Assembly: GCA_963920525.1 (NCBI GenBank)
Contig: OY986436.1
Coordinates: 91,723,868-91,787,867 of the forward strand
Source: Dichetophora obliterata
Taxonomy: Eukaryota; Arthropoda; Insecta; Diptera; Sciomyzidae
Direction: 5' to 3'
DNA length: 64,000 nt
The notes beneath the pieces were generated by a model. The model did not search any database and was not told the origin of the DNA. It saw only the letters and a list, made by a program, of their open reading frames with translations. The position numbers were made by a program, and so were the translations under genes. This document shows positions 1 to 10,399 of this stretch, in pieces (within the stretch, counting starts at the first letter, position 1; every line of letters starts with the position of its first letter).

Positions 1-591
1 TTCGTTATTGATAAACGGAGCTACGGAAATGGGATATGGGTAGCTCTTACTGTATATCGGTTCATCTGTATTTGTGCGAATTTTTCCCTTAACGGTCGTA
101 TTGTATGGCAAAGCTCTATTAGGATCCGCAAATGCATTAGTATTTTCGTTTATTATCTGCCGAAATTGAGCTTGGAATTTGAATGGGACTGAATCCTCTT
201 CTATTGTAATTAAGTTTACTTGTTCACATGAAAGATAGTGTAATTTTTCTTTACCATTACGGTAAAATAAATACCCTTGAACAGTGTCAATTTTAGCGTC
301 GATTTGTCTTAAAAAATCATAGCCTATAATACCGTCAAACGTGCTTAAGCTTGAAAGCAGAAAGAACGTTGAGGTATTGTCTAAAACATTAATTATGCAT
401 TTTTTATTTATCAAATTTGTACCGTTTATTGATTTTAAATTAAAAGATTTTTCCAAAGGTTTGATTCCTTGAAGAAATGGAAAGTACTTTATATAATTTT
501 TTGTCGTGCCTGTGTCAACTAAAATGCGAAGCTCCTGACCGTTTGTGCACTTTTTTGTAATAAACGGTAGGAGCGATTTTAGTTTAAAAAA
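1..591 (-). CDS. pol: pol (protease domain), partial
   Basis: The frame entered by a -1 shift at 585-591 stays open to the window edge. It carries the retroviral-type aspartic protease motif ILVDTGTTKNYI, then STFDGIIGYDFL, the usual second landmark of errantivirus proteases, and YSKSYPYP just before RT begins. The protease would cut the Gag-Pol polyprotein in the particle. The equivalent stretch of element B aligns along its whole length (FLVDTGAAKNYI, FDGIIGFDFL, YAKSYPYP). There is no independent start codon, as expected for a product made only by frameshifting from gag. No disabling change is visible. RT, RNase H and integrase should follow outside the window. Confidence 0.85.
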
Positions 592-1910
592 TTTATTTCG
601 TCCCCATATTCCGCTATAACATCTTCATTGAAGTTTTGGTTGTCATTTTGAGGGCTTTCGTAATAATATTCATTTTCAAAATTGACATTCTGTCCCAAAC
701 TTTCCTCTTCATTCGAAAAAGTTTCTAATTCTTCCGGCATAAAATTTACCTTTTGCAGTTTCTGAAAAGGTGAACGATCGGAATGTAACTGTTCGCGATT
801 CCTCTTAAATGCTACTGGAAAATTGGAATTTAAATTCTGCGGCTTAGGAATATAATTAGGTGTTGTATGAACTGGATTTTTAAAATGCTGATGCTGTTGA
901 AGTGGTGGAGTTGGAATACTAATATGCTGCCTGTAATAACTTGTGTTGTTATCAACTTCCATTGGAGTTTGTCTATTAGAAACATTTTGGTGGAAGCGAA
1001 TACTCGCATGCGGTTGATTATTGTGGTTGATTTGTTTATATTGAGACATTATTGGCCTATTGGATTTATAAGTGTTTCCGGCAGCAAACGCTGCTGCAAA
1101 ATCGTGTCGTCTATGATTCGTTTGGAGCTCTTGAGCAACTGCAAGGGCAGTTGGAAGGTCTTTAGGTCTGGCGGAAAAAAGAATATCGCACAATGGACGA
1201 CGGAGGCCTGATATAAAGACGCGTAAAGCGTTTTCTCTAGCGCGTTCATTTAATGTGGCGATGATATCTCCTTTCCCGCTATAGGTCATGATTTGTTTAT
1301 TTATTATAAGGCATAGCTTTTTATCTACCTTATTATAATAATCGATAATAGAGAGATTATCCTGCCTCAGGATGCTTAATTCATTTTCCAGAACATAAAG
1401 CGGCCTTTTATCTGCATATTCTTGATCAAGCCTAGCTATAATTGCCCTGAAGTTAAGCACCGTATTAAAAGATGCAAGTGTGGCATTTGCAGAACCTATA
1501 ATTTTGTTTCGGAAAATACCCATTGCAATGTAGTATCTTTCCGAGCCCTCCGTGTAATAATTTATGGCGAATTCAGCTGCACTTCGCCAGGCTGGATAAG
1601 AATTAGAATCACCACTAAATTCAGGCAGAGACTTTATTAAGTCTAAACTTGAATTATTTTCAGCAACCAATGGATTAATAAAAACGGGTAAATGTTGTTC
1701 TACGCTAAGCGGTTGCAATTGATTAATTGCTAAAGTTAAGTGACTTAGCTGTTCAGATAACTGTTGCCTTGTAATTTCATTGGCCTCATTAACGATTTCT
1801 ATCACCTGATCCCTATTAAGAGACATTTTGTCGACCTCTTCTTTATATTTACTAAAAGGCTTGGTAGAAAAATTTGGTATGAAGCGTAAAGGTTCGATTC
1901 TATTTATCAA
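579..1910 (-). CDS. gag: Gag polyprotein of gypsy-like element A
   Basis: An intact 443-codon frame coding for the structural Gag of an errantivirus-type retrotransposon. It shares blocks with Gag of element B, for instance FNTVLNFRAIIARLD in the central part and the C-terminal NFL just before the stop. No CCHC zinc knuckle is visible, which is usual for errantivirus Gag; the C-terminal third is instead rich in N, Q, H and R and probably binds RNA. The first ATG is at 1910, but the methionine at 1826 (MSLNRDQ) aligns better with the start of B and is the more likely start, giving about 415 residues. The frame ends two codons after the shift site, so Pol is made as a Gag-Pol fusion. Confidence 0.88.
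   Translation of the reverse strand: MINRIEPLRFIPNFSTKPFSKYKEEVDKMSLNRDQVIEIVNEANEITRQQLSEQLSHLTLAINQLQPLSVEQHLPVFINPLVAENNSSLDLIKSLPEFSGDSNSYPAWRSAAEFAINYYTEGSERYYIAMGIFRNKIIGSANATLASFNTVLNFRAIIARLDQEYADKRPLYVLENELSILRQDNLSIIDYYNKVDKKLCLIINKQIMTYSGKGDIIATLNERARENALRVFISGLRRPLCDILFSARPKDLPTALAVAQELQTNHRRHDFAAAFAAGNTYKSNRPIMSQYKQINHNNQPHASIRFHQNVSNRQTPMEVDNNTSYYRQHISIPTPPLQQHQHFKNPVHTTPNYIPKPQNLNSNFPVAFKRNREQLHSDRSPFQKLQKVNFMPEELETFSNEEESLGQNVNFENEYYYESPQNDNQNFNEDVIAEYGDEINFLN
585..591 (-). promoter_or_regulatory. Programmed -1 frameshift site of gag-pol (TTTTTTA)
   Basis: On the minus strand the last gag codons read AAT TTT TTA, which forms the canonical heptamer T TTT TTA in the zero frame, two codons before the gag stop. 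Slipping one base back enters the protease frame. The same heptamer sits at the same place in element B (25701-25707), so it is conserved between two diverged elements. Confidence 0.8.
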
Positions 1911-2538
1911 AATTATTTCATGGAACTAAGTGGTTGAGTTCCTTCTAAATACTATATCTTTAAATAATACGAAATGTTTGTATTCTTTTACTTTTACCAT
2001 TTAACTAATTCTGATACAAGAAATAATCGTCGTTATAGAAAATAAACTTTATTGTGTTCAACGAAAATATACTGGGCGACTTAAAACTTCTGTAATTAGC
2101 ACGGTATAAAAAACGTGTTATTTTCAATGATATTTTTTTGAACAATTAATTTTGTTAAAAACTCTTAGATCAAAAAACTTTTGTTTTAAATTATTGAATA
2201 TTATGAAAAACTTTAATTTATTTAAATGGAAAGTTCTTAACAAGATTCCTTTGGAAGCTCATATAGAAAAATACTTCTTTTTTTTTAAAATACCAATTAC
2301 AACATTTCCTTAATCGAATAACCAAAATACATTTGCATACCGATCTTTAACGTTTTATATGTTGCAAAATGTAGCACTTTTTAACAATTGAATTTGTTTA
2401 AATAATATTCACTTGAAAATTGTTTAAATTATCACTTACACTTTTTTAAATTTAAATATAATAAATATTAATTTATTGGTTCGTATTCCTCCAGGATTCA
2501 CATGTCCTTTCAGGGTTTGCAGGTCCTTAGTCCTTCGA
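1911..2538 (-). other. 5' leader of element A
   Basis: About 630 bp of very AT-rich untranslated sequence between the primer-binding site and gag. No conserved ORF. It matches in position, length and base composition the leader of element B (26946-28057). Confidence 0.6.
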
Positions 2539-2549
2539 GTTGGGCGCCA
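2539..2549 (-). promoter_or_regulatory. Primer-binding site (tRNA-Lys type), element A
   Basis: The minus strand reads TGGCGCCCAAC immediately inside the LTR. These 11 bases complement the 3' end of insect tRNA-Lys; beyond them the match is lost, whereas element B matches over 18. The first T is shared with the LTR end. Confidence 0.7.
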
Positions 2550-2992
2550 GTTAAACAATATGTTTCGTGTTTTTGACAAGATTTTATTATAACGAAGTAA
2601 CTCGCCTCGAATCTGTTTCTCAATTGAATTCCACTAGTTTTCTTACTAAACTAAAACCCAAGCACTAACCAACCTGCCTCTCCATGCGTTGTTGTTGTTA
2701 GTGTTAAATCGCTTTACACAGCTATGTGGGTGCAGCAGCAAACTCTGCTGATGCCATAACACTTAGAAGAGTATGGTCATCGGTCATCTAACAATAGGCT
2801 TATGTGGCGTGATGTGTTGCTATGTTCTTGTGACGATGATCATAAAAAAATTACTTTGCTCTGAATAGTTTTGTGAGTCCAACAACAACTCAGTTGGTAC
2901 TGTTGTTATGTGCGTTGGTCATCTTGCAACAGGTGAATTTTACGGTGCCAATTTGAGTGGCATTAGCGGCTGTGTTAGCTGCTACGTTAACT
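2549..2992 (-). repeat. 5' LTR of element A
   Basis: Bounded by the short inverted ends AGTTAA (2549-2554) and TTAACT (2987-2992), the same ends as the 449-bp LTRs of element B, and directly abutting the primer-binding site. At 444 bp it has nearly the same length. The partner LTR is outside the window, so the right boundary rests on the end motif and length only. Confidence 0.7.
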
Positions 2993-3404
2993 TGTACAAT
3001 GCTTTCAAAATTTAAAAAAATAAAATTAAATGAAATCCCACAAAAAAAAGCAAAGTCATTAACTTGATTTGAGAATTTGATAACTATGGAGAATACTTTG
3101 GCGATAATAGCTCGAAAAATAAGTATTTTCAATTATATGAATTAAAACAAACCTAATAATGTAGTCTTAATTTTAATTATTTAATTTTTTGTATCATCCA
3201 CGCAAATAATAATAATGCAAGTGTGTATTAGTTACACTCATTTAATTTTTTTTTTTTTTTATATGGAAACAACGCAAAAATTTATTGACTTTATACATTT
3301 TTCTCCATTCTTTGCTCATGCAACGTAATTTTGTAAAAAACTGGTAAACACTTCGTTTTTTATTTAATTGTTCCTTAAAATTAGCGTTAAAACGTAAAAA
3401 TAGA
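2993..3404. other. AT-rich flank, nothing recognised
   Basis: Low-complexity AT-rich sequence to the right of element A. No ORF, RNA gene or repeat that I can support. Confidence 0.5.
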
Positions 3405-3945
3405 ATAAAAAAGTACCGGAGTTGTGATACTTTGTGAAAAAAATTTCATTTTCTTGTTGTACTAAAATAAAATCGTATTAACTCAGATTTGAAAAAATTG
3501 CAATGAAATGTTGTTGAAATATTAAAAATCGCAAAAAGTTATGCGATTACGTTAAATAACTTGGTCGTTAAAAATTTTTTTACTAGAAATGTACAATTTT
3601 GTTAAATTTTAGTTTGGGCATTTTACGAAAAAGATCCAAAAATGTAAAATTTAAAAAACGACATCTTGGATAACTTTACTATTTTTGCAAAAATCTGTAG
3701 CTATTTTTACAAAAAATTACAAAAACCAAAATTCGGATAAAAAGTCATAGCTGTTGAAACTTGGCTTTTTTCAAAAATCCTCAAAGTGCCTATTTTTTGC
3801 ACTGCGAACTCAAAAAAAAAAAACATATGAAATCGATAGGACTATGGTCTCAATTAAAATAACTTCAGTTATTTAAAAATATTTCCGATTTTGGTTAGAA
3901 AAATTTTAAAATTCCAGAGCTGCCAACATATCAGACCCTGGTTTT
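3405..3945 (+). repeat. Dispersed repeat, copy 1
   Basis: Aligns in the same orientation with 36350-36900 inside the second Helitron. Landmarks include TTGCAATGAAATGTTGTT and, near the end, GCTGCCAACATAT followed by AGACCCTGG. Non-coding and diverged by substitutions and small indels. Its parent element is unknown. Confidence 0.65.
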
Positions 3946-5473
3946 AGGGTAAAAAAATACCCGAAAGCGCCATGACAAAATTTATGTAATTGATAAAAAG
4001 TCTTTTAACCCCACCAAATAAAATTGTATTAAACTGCTGAAAGATACTATAGCCTGTGAAAAAAATTCTATTTTTTGCACATAATATAAGAAAATCATTG
4101 AACATATGATTTTTAAAATATAATTTAATCATAGAAGTGTTATAATTTTATCCGTTTCAGCATAGTTTCGTTTTAAGTGCCATTTTCTTACCTTATTTTC
4201 TTTAATTAAATTGCGAAATTGAAATCCATCATCCCCAATTTTAAAAATTGTAGAATTTTTTTCAAATTCTTAAAATCTGTCTTAATGTGATGAAAATGTT
4301 AAATTCTTAACATTGCGTGATATCGTTTCCAAAATAAGTTTAACGAACAAACAGACATCTTAAATAATATTCTCAAAAAACCTAATACAAAAATATTAGT
4401 AACTAAGTGACAGCTTAAATTTCGTTTTCAATAAAATTAAATGCCATACTACATGCATCTTTTCTTTCCACACTCATTTCTTGAACCACACATTTTGCCT
4501 TCATTTTGAACATGCCTTCATGAATTCTCAGCTGTGTCGCTTGAATGAAGGTTGTACAAAATATATTGCTGATCATCTCTCACCGCAGTCACTGCTAGGT
4601 AGCTCTATCACTTCTTGTTTTCTCTCGTGATGAACACAGTGAGGTCTGGTAGTTTTGTTGTATGGCACGAATGAATGCCTTCTGTCGGAAGACGAGGCAC
4701 AGCAACGCACAACCCAACTTCAGTGGCTGGACTCATGAACATACATTTAAAAGCGATGGATTGCATGAGTTATAAACCATACCAATGAATTCGGTTGAAA
4801 TAAACACTCTTTCTAAAAAAGTTGAAATTAAAAAGGTGGAAAACAATTCATAAAGAAATGGAACAAAAAAGTTAAGTTTCCAAAAGTTTAAAAATTCAAC
4901 TCAAAATGACTCTGACAAGAAATTTAAGAAACAAAATTTTTCGTTTAATCAATAACCTTTCAGGTAATTTTTTAGTTAAAAGGTAAAAATATTGATTACT
5001 AAAAATGTCCTTTTTTAAGAATTTTAAAAACTAAACTTAAAAGCAACTACAAATCAGTGATGCCTACTTTTTAATTTTTAAATCCAACAAAAAGGCGAAA
5101 AACGTAACATATTTTTGTTACAAATCGAAATCTGTGCTAGCTGGGTATGGTTTTGGTGGTAACTTTGCTCGATGGATCACGTGTTATTGCTTATTTAAGA
5201 TAAAAATTAAAGCGTTATATAGGTTTTATTAAACAATAAAAATAGCTTCGAGGAAATACGTTTAAGTTGTAAAAAATATAAGTTTTTACTTTAATGTTTT
5301 TTCAAATACTATTCAAACGTGTCAATTTCTCAAAGTATTAAGAAAATGCTAACACTCTCAAAAAAAAGTTCAACTTTTGATTTAAAAGTAAAAATTTCTT
5401 TGTTTTATTTTATATATTGTTTTTAAAAATTAATTACACACTCAGAATAAAGCATAATAAAATTAAATAAAAT
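3946..5473. other. AT-rich non-coding stretch
   Basis: No convincing gene. Several short runs look like diverged repeat debris, with a less AT-rich patch at 4440-4760. No terminal repeats found. Confidence 0.5.
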
Positions 5474-5915
5474 TTACTCAATGTGTTGACTTTAAATGAT
5501 TTAAATACAAATTCTAAATTTTTGATAGTTTAAATCATACTTGATTTTAAATACAAATTCTAGTTGTTTGATAGTTTAAAATCGTTTTATTGAGCTTAAG
5601 GTCAAAGTTAGAACAATTAATTGTGCTAACGAATCTTTCCAAAGAAACAACAACAACAACAAAGTTTTTTCAATATGGAATGAAAAAAATCACTAGCTGA
5701 TTTTATTGCAATTTCGGCCGTGCTCAAGGCTTCATCAGAAATCTTTGTGATACCCGTGTAAGCTCGCACTAGCGCACTGCACCACAGTGGTGAAGCCTGT
5801 AGCACGGCCGAAATTGCAATAAAATCAGCTAGTGATTTTTTCCTTTTCATATTGAAAAAATTTTGTTGTTGTTGTTGTTGTTTCTTTGGAAAGATTCGTT
5901 AGAACAATTAATTGT
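5474..5915 (+). mobile_element. Palindromic MITE-like element, copy 1
   Basis: The core 5613-5915 is an almost perfect hairpin: each arm starts with the palindrome ACAATTAATTGT, then CTAACGAATCTTTCC, a (CAA)n tract, the word ATTTTATTGCAATTTCGGCC, and meets around 5760. The left outer part (5474-5612) matches the left outer part of a second copy at 40716-41064; the matching right outer arm is missing here. A 74-codon frame lies in the hairpin but only reflects palindrome and trinucleotide repeats. Non-autonomous; the superfamily is not clear. Confidence 0.75.
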
Positions 5916-6169
5916 TTCGACCTCAATATGGCCATATATGGCAAAACATACTAACAAAAAGGGCCGAAACTGGCCGTAACCGAAACCGAAACCGAATATT
6001 CGATCGGATACTAAAAACAAGCAAATTTTTCTTAATTTTTGAGTAAGTTTTTTATTTTAGTTTGCTTTTTTTTCAATGTATATAAAAATTATTCATTAAG
6101 TTTAACTAAAGTTTTACTAAAATTTAACTAAATAAAAATAAAGTTGGTGACCAAATTAATAAAAAATTA
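5916..6169. other. Non-coding spacer
   Basis: AT-rich, with a short GAAACCGAAACC-type run near 5980. Nothing else seen. Confidence 0.4.
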
Positions 6170-6439
6170 TACAGTGGCTCACAACGAAAGTCGGGCAGGC
6201 ATTTCTTAGCACTTTCGCATTGGTTTCAGAAATGAAAATGTAAGAAGAAACTTGGAGTAAAATTTTTTCAAAACGTTCTTTATTGGTGAGCAAAATTAAA
6301 CAGAAACATAGTTAAAAAATTAGAACATAACGGTAAAACAAAATTGAATCAAACCAAAGCTTTAAAAACGAGCTCACGTTGAAAGTCGGGCAGATAAGGA
6401 ATTCAATGCTAAAACTAAGAATTTAATATTTTGTTGCCA

Positions 6440-7334
6440 GTCCTTTTTCTTATATGACTGCCTGCAGCCTTTTTGAAATGGGTGCAACCAAATTTTTAAA
6501 AACTTCATCTCCAATCTGATTCCACTCTTCACTTAGGAAACTCTTTTTTTAGGATTGAATCTTTAGCTGCCCATATCTGATACTGCACTCAGGGTTCAAG
6601 TTCATCTCATAGATGTTCTATAACATTCTAATCTGGCTCTTGTGAGGTTGTTTTTATGACATTTAGCAAATATTAAGTACACAATTCTTTACCAAGTTTC
6701 AGGTCATTGGCTTGGTAAAACTAAAAATTATCTGCAATTCCTCATCTACCCGCACTTTCTTTTACGTGCGCCATGAGAATGTCAAGGAATATATTTTTGT
6801 CCATTATGCCTTCAATAAAATTAATCCTTCCAACATCAGACGCAGCCCCAAACCAAGACTGATCCTCTACCATGCTTAATCCTTTTTTAGAATTTTTATT
6901 GCAAAATTCTTCATTTGGTTTTCGCTTTCCATCTGAACCATATAAATTAAATCAACTCTAATCGGTAAACAAACCCTGTACTAAAATTTTATTGTTTATA
7001 AGTGCTAAAGATCCTAATGATTTCTGTTTTATTAACCTTGCTCCAGAATAGAAAGCCTTTGCTCATCTGCTCATAAACGAAATTGGGGCGTTCTATTACA
7101 TTTTTCTTTCTGATACAGTGCTCTTCGTGCTACTCCTCAATCTAAACATTTTTTTCTCAAAACTCTTCAAATTGTTTCTGAGTGTGCACTCTTTTTCAAA
7201 TTGAGTTTTAACATGACCTCTAGTTTTAGTGCAGATAAAAATGGGTCTTTTATTATTTCTCTTAAAACATTCCTTTCATTTTTAGAGCTAAGTTTATTTT
7301 TAGCTACTGTACGTTCCTTATTGCATATTTTTTA
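6440..7334 (-). pseudogene. Tc1-like transposase, catalytic part (broken)
   Basis: Reading the minus strand in shifting frames gives blocks typical of Tc1/mariner DDE transposases: FNLYGSDGK, then KHGRGSVLVWGC, then EGIMDKNIFL, followed by a QEPD...NVIEHL block around the last catalytic residue and a C-terminal VAPISKRLQAVI. Many stops and frameshifts separate these blocks, so it cannot make a functional enzyme. The N-terminal DNA-binding part lies beyond the Helitron at 18884-19100. The order and spacing fit a DD34E enzyme. Confidence 0.75.
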
Positions 7335-8859
7335 TCTATACTATTATATAAAAGGAAACTAACGAAATTTGATCCAGAATAAGCTCGGTAATTGCTAAAC
7401 CGATTTTGATAATTCTTTTTTTATTCGATTCCTATGATAATATAGATTGTTATAGCTTACCAAGGTTTTCGAATAATGTATTCTTTAATTATTGCAAAAT
7501 CACGCATTTTATTTGATGCCTACATTCATTCAACCAGCAGCACAATACAACAGCAAACAAAGCTTTTCTCTCTTTGGCCGCGTTCATAGTGGACGCTTTG
7601 GCTGAAGCTGAAGCTGAAGCATAAAGCTGCTTTGTCTAGCTTTTTTTGATCATAGTGAACGCTTATTCAACGCTGCACAAAGTAGCTTATTGAGCTTATT
7701 GGTCGCGCTTTATGCTTGCAGCTTACTGATGCTTTGCTTTCATTTGTTTCTTTAGAAATATGGCCTCAATTGCGTTTTGTTAAGTCATTGAAAGATTTTT
7801 TGTTTAAAGAGTGTGGAGAAGAGTAAAGAGAAATGGAAAAGAGAACTGTGTTGATTTTTAATGAAAAAAAAGAGACATTACGTTGTTGGTAGATTTTAAA
7901 ATTCTGTTTTGCATTCCACGAAGTGGTTCGAAGTTTTTATTCCTGATTTGTATCGAAGTCAACAATTTTGAAACAGGATAGGAAAATAGAGAAAATAAGG
8001 AAATTAAGCAAAGAACTTGCATGATATTTTGTTTGTAGCTTTGTTGGTAGATTTTAAGCTCGTTAAGAATGTTGTGATCACGTGAAGGCAGTGTTTTTTT
8101 TTTGTTTTCAACGCAGACTACGTTTTGTCGGTACGCTAAATGGGTAGCGAAGATAAAAATAAGGAAGCGAGAAACTTAAATTTTCTTATTTTTTAATGAA
8201 CTTTCTGAAAATAACATAGATTATGGATTTTATTCTAATCTTACAAGTTTTCCCCTTAAATGGATTAAAAAATTTGTATTAAAAAAATTTGTTCTTCCAT
8301 AAAAGCTTTTCTTTGTAATTATTTGTGTATTAAAACACAAAAAATTTCATAAACTTACTCGGTGTTTTCATTTGCTGATTTATTCCATCCCACAACTTTT
8401 CAGTTATTAACCGATTGTGGTAATTTTTTTTTACGTTTATCCCATAAAAGATGGCGCGAATAAACTTCTGTTATCAACTGATCAATATCCATTTTGAAAC
8501 TACGCTAGTCGTGAAGTAGATTCGCAATTATGACCAACGAAAGATCAAACCAATAATAAGCAAAAGTTCAAAGGAACTTGAAACACACAAAGCATAACAA
8601 ATGTAGAAAGTTCAGCACAAAAAGGACACAAGAACAACGAAAACTATGTAACAAACGAGATAGAATACACAAGTCACTTGTGATAAGTGCATAAAACAAG
8701 TGCCGAAATGTAATTATTGTAAAAATTAAGTACGTAGCAATAAATAATAAAACTAAACAAAAAAATTGAAACTATGTGATCAAACAAGAATAAAGCGCCG
8801 AAAAGCCTTTTAAAAATGCTCTACAACAAAGCATAACAAACAAAATTATTTTGCTGTTA

Positions 8860-9388
8860 TGCCGTGGTTATGCTAGCCAAACATGGTTGCCGAACATTTT
8901 TTGTAGTTATTGTTTCACGTATAAAATGAAGAAATGAACTTTTTCTCATATTCATTCTCTCGCTCTCGGGCCGAACATTTTGATTGCTGATTGAAACGCC
9001 AAACATGCCGAACTTTTCAGTGTTGGCTGTAATCATTTTGTATAATAACATCAAAAAAGTAGGTAAAAGTATTAAAAAGTGAAGTTGATTGTGTCTTCAA
9101 GTAACCCTTAACATAAACAGCTAGCTAGTATGTCAGATATATGCAAACCATTTTGTTTAAGATATAATAAAAATTCAGAGTAAGTAATATCAGGTCGTAT
9201 ATTTTAATTCGTTAATTTTAAGTACAAAAATGCAAATTAGGGTTGTGCTTTTTTGTGTTTTGACATACTATTACATATAATGCAACTGTGCCACCAATCA
9301 TAGCATAACCACCAAACAAACATTTCAGCGAAGAGAACAAATTAACAAAAATGAACACCGAATATGTTTGGCTAGCATAACCACGGCA
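8860..9388. mobile_element. MITE with TA duplication
   Basis: A 24-bp inverted repeat starting TGCCGTGGTTATGCTAGCC is perfect at both ends, flanked by TA (8858-8859, 9389-9390). The 529-bp interior has short internal copies of GCCGAACATTTT and no coding capacity. TA target and size suggest a Tc1/mariner-type MITE. Confidence 0.7.
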
Positions 9389-9483
9389 TAAGAGAAAGCG
9401 AAATGGAGATATAACAAAGAGAGTATATATAAAGAGTTACAGAAACAGAGAAATTGCTCTTTAAAATATTTTCAAGCATGTAA

Positions 9484-9894
9484 CAGTTCACCCTAAACAA
9501 GTGCGCGTTGCGCTGCGTACCCAAGCGCCACGCAACTTTATTTTACGCTTAACCTAAACAAGTGCGCTGCGGAAAGAACTGCTGCTCTCGAACCAGCTCA
9601 GTCTGATGGTTTAAAAATCTTAAAAAACTTTTAGTATTGTGTAAAAATCTATTAATATTGCAAATACTTCCATTTGCAATTGAGATTAATTAATTAGTAG
9701 CAGCTGATTGCTCTTTGTTCTAATACTTTGGTTTTATGCAGCCAACTTCACATCCGAACGCACTGTCAAAATTGGAAATTCGATTCATGTTGCGGTAGTC
9801 CGGTGCGTGTTTCGGTAGGCTTCATACAAAATGTATGTGCATGAGCCGATTTTGACAGTTAAACCACGCACGCGCACTTGTTTAGGGTGGACTG
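9484..9894. mobile_element. PIF/Harbinger-like MITE in the foldback arm
   Basis: 411 bp bounded by CAGTTCACCCTAAACAAGTG and its inverse (one mismatch), flanked by TAA on both sides (9481-9483, 9895-9897). The other foldback arm keeps the empty site CATGTAAGGATT (inverse at 14204-14218), proving the insertion. A 3-bp TAA/TTA target is typical of PIF/Harbinger MITEs. Confidence 0.8.
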
Positions 9895-10399
9895 TAAGGA
9901 TTGGGTTCTGCCGGCGCGCTGCTATTGTTATGCTGCCGACGTTCTTGAGGTCTGTTTTGGGCAGAGCTGTTACTAAATCTATGTGTACTAAACAAGCGAG
10001 CTGGGAACATGTTTGTTCTTTTTACCTTTTTCTTCCTATTAGAATTGCGATCATTTGGTATATATAAGGAATTATGAATGAAATGAAGCAAATCAACATT
10101 TCCTTAAATTTACCAATTTGCAGATATTCTTATGTTCTGTTTTGATTATCAAGTAGCTATGCCCAAAAATTATCAGCTTTGTTTTGGCTGATTTTTGTAT
10201 GCATCTTTTTTGCAAAATTTCCTAATAGAAGATTTTTGATGCAATTCCATTTTATTTTCTAGATTTTTAGATTTTCAGAATTTTATGTTTTCTAGATCTA
10301 TCATTTCGTATATTGAAAGAAATATTTTTGAATGAAGCAAAACGCCTCTCTTTCAATATACCAATATAGATTTGTAGATATCTTTATTTTGTGTTTATA

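Larger units (their letters stand above)
1..2992 (-). mobile_element. Gypsy/errantivirus-like LTR retrotransposon A, 5' portion
   Basis: An LTR retrotransposon read on the minus strand, cut by the window start. In element order it has a 444-bp 5' LTR (2992-2549), a tRNA-Lys type primer-binding site, an AT-rich leader, an intact gag (1910-579) and the start of pol with the protease domain (591 to 1). RT, integrase, any env and the 3' LTR lie outside the window. The family is the same as element B at 20708-28523: both share the LTR ends AGTTAA/TTAACT, the TTTTTTA shift site and recognisable Gag and protease similarity, but they are clearly different subfamilies. Unlike B, the visible coding part of A has no stop or frameshift. 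Confidence 0.9.

Noticed and set aside
5626..5850. A 74-codon minus-strand frame
   Set aside because: Entirely within the palindromic hairpin; composition follows the (CAA)n tract.
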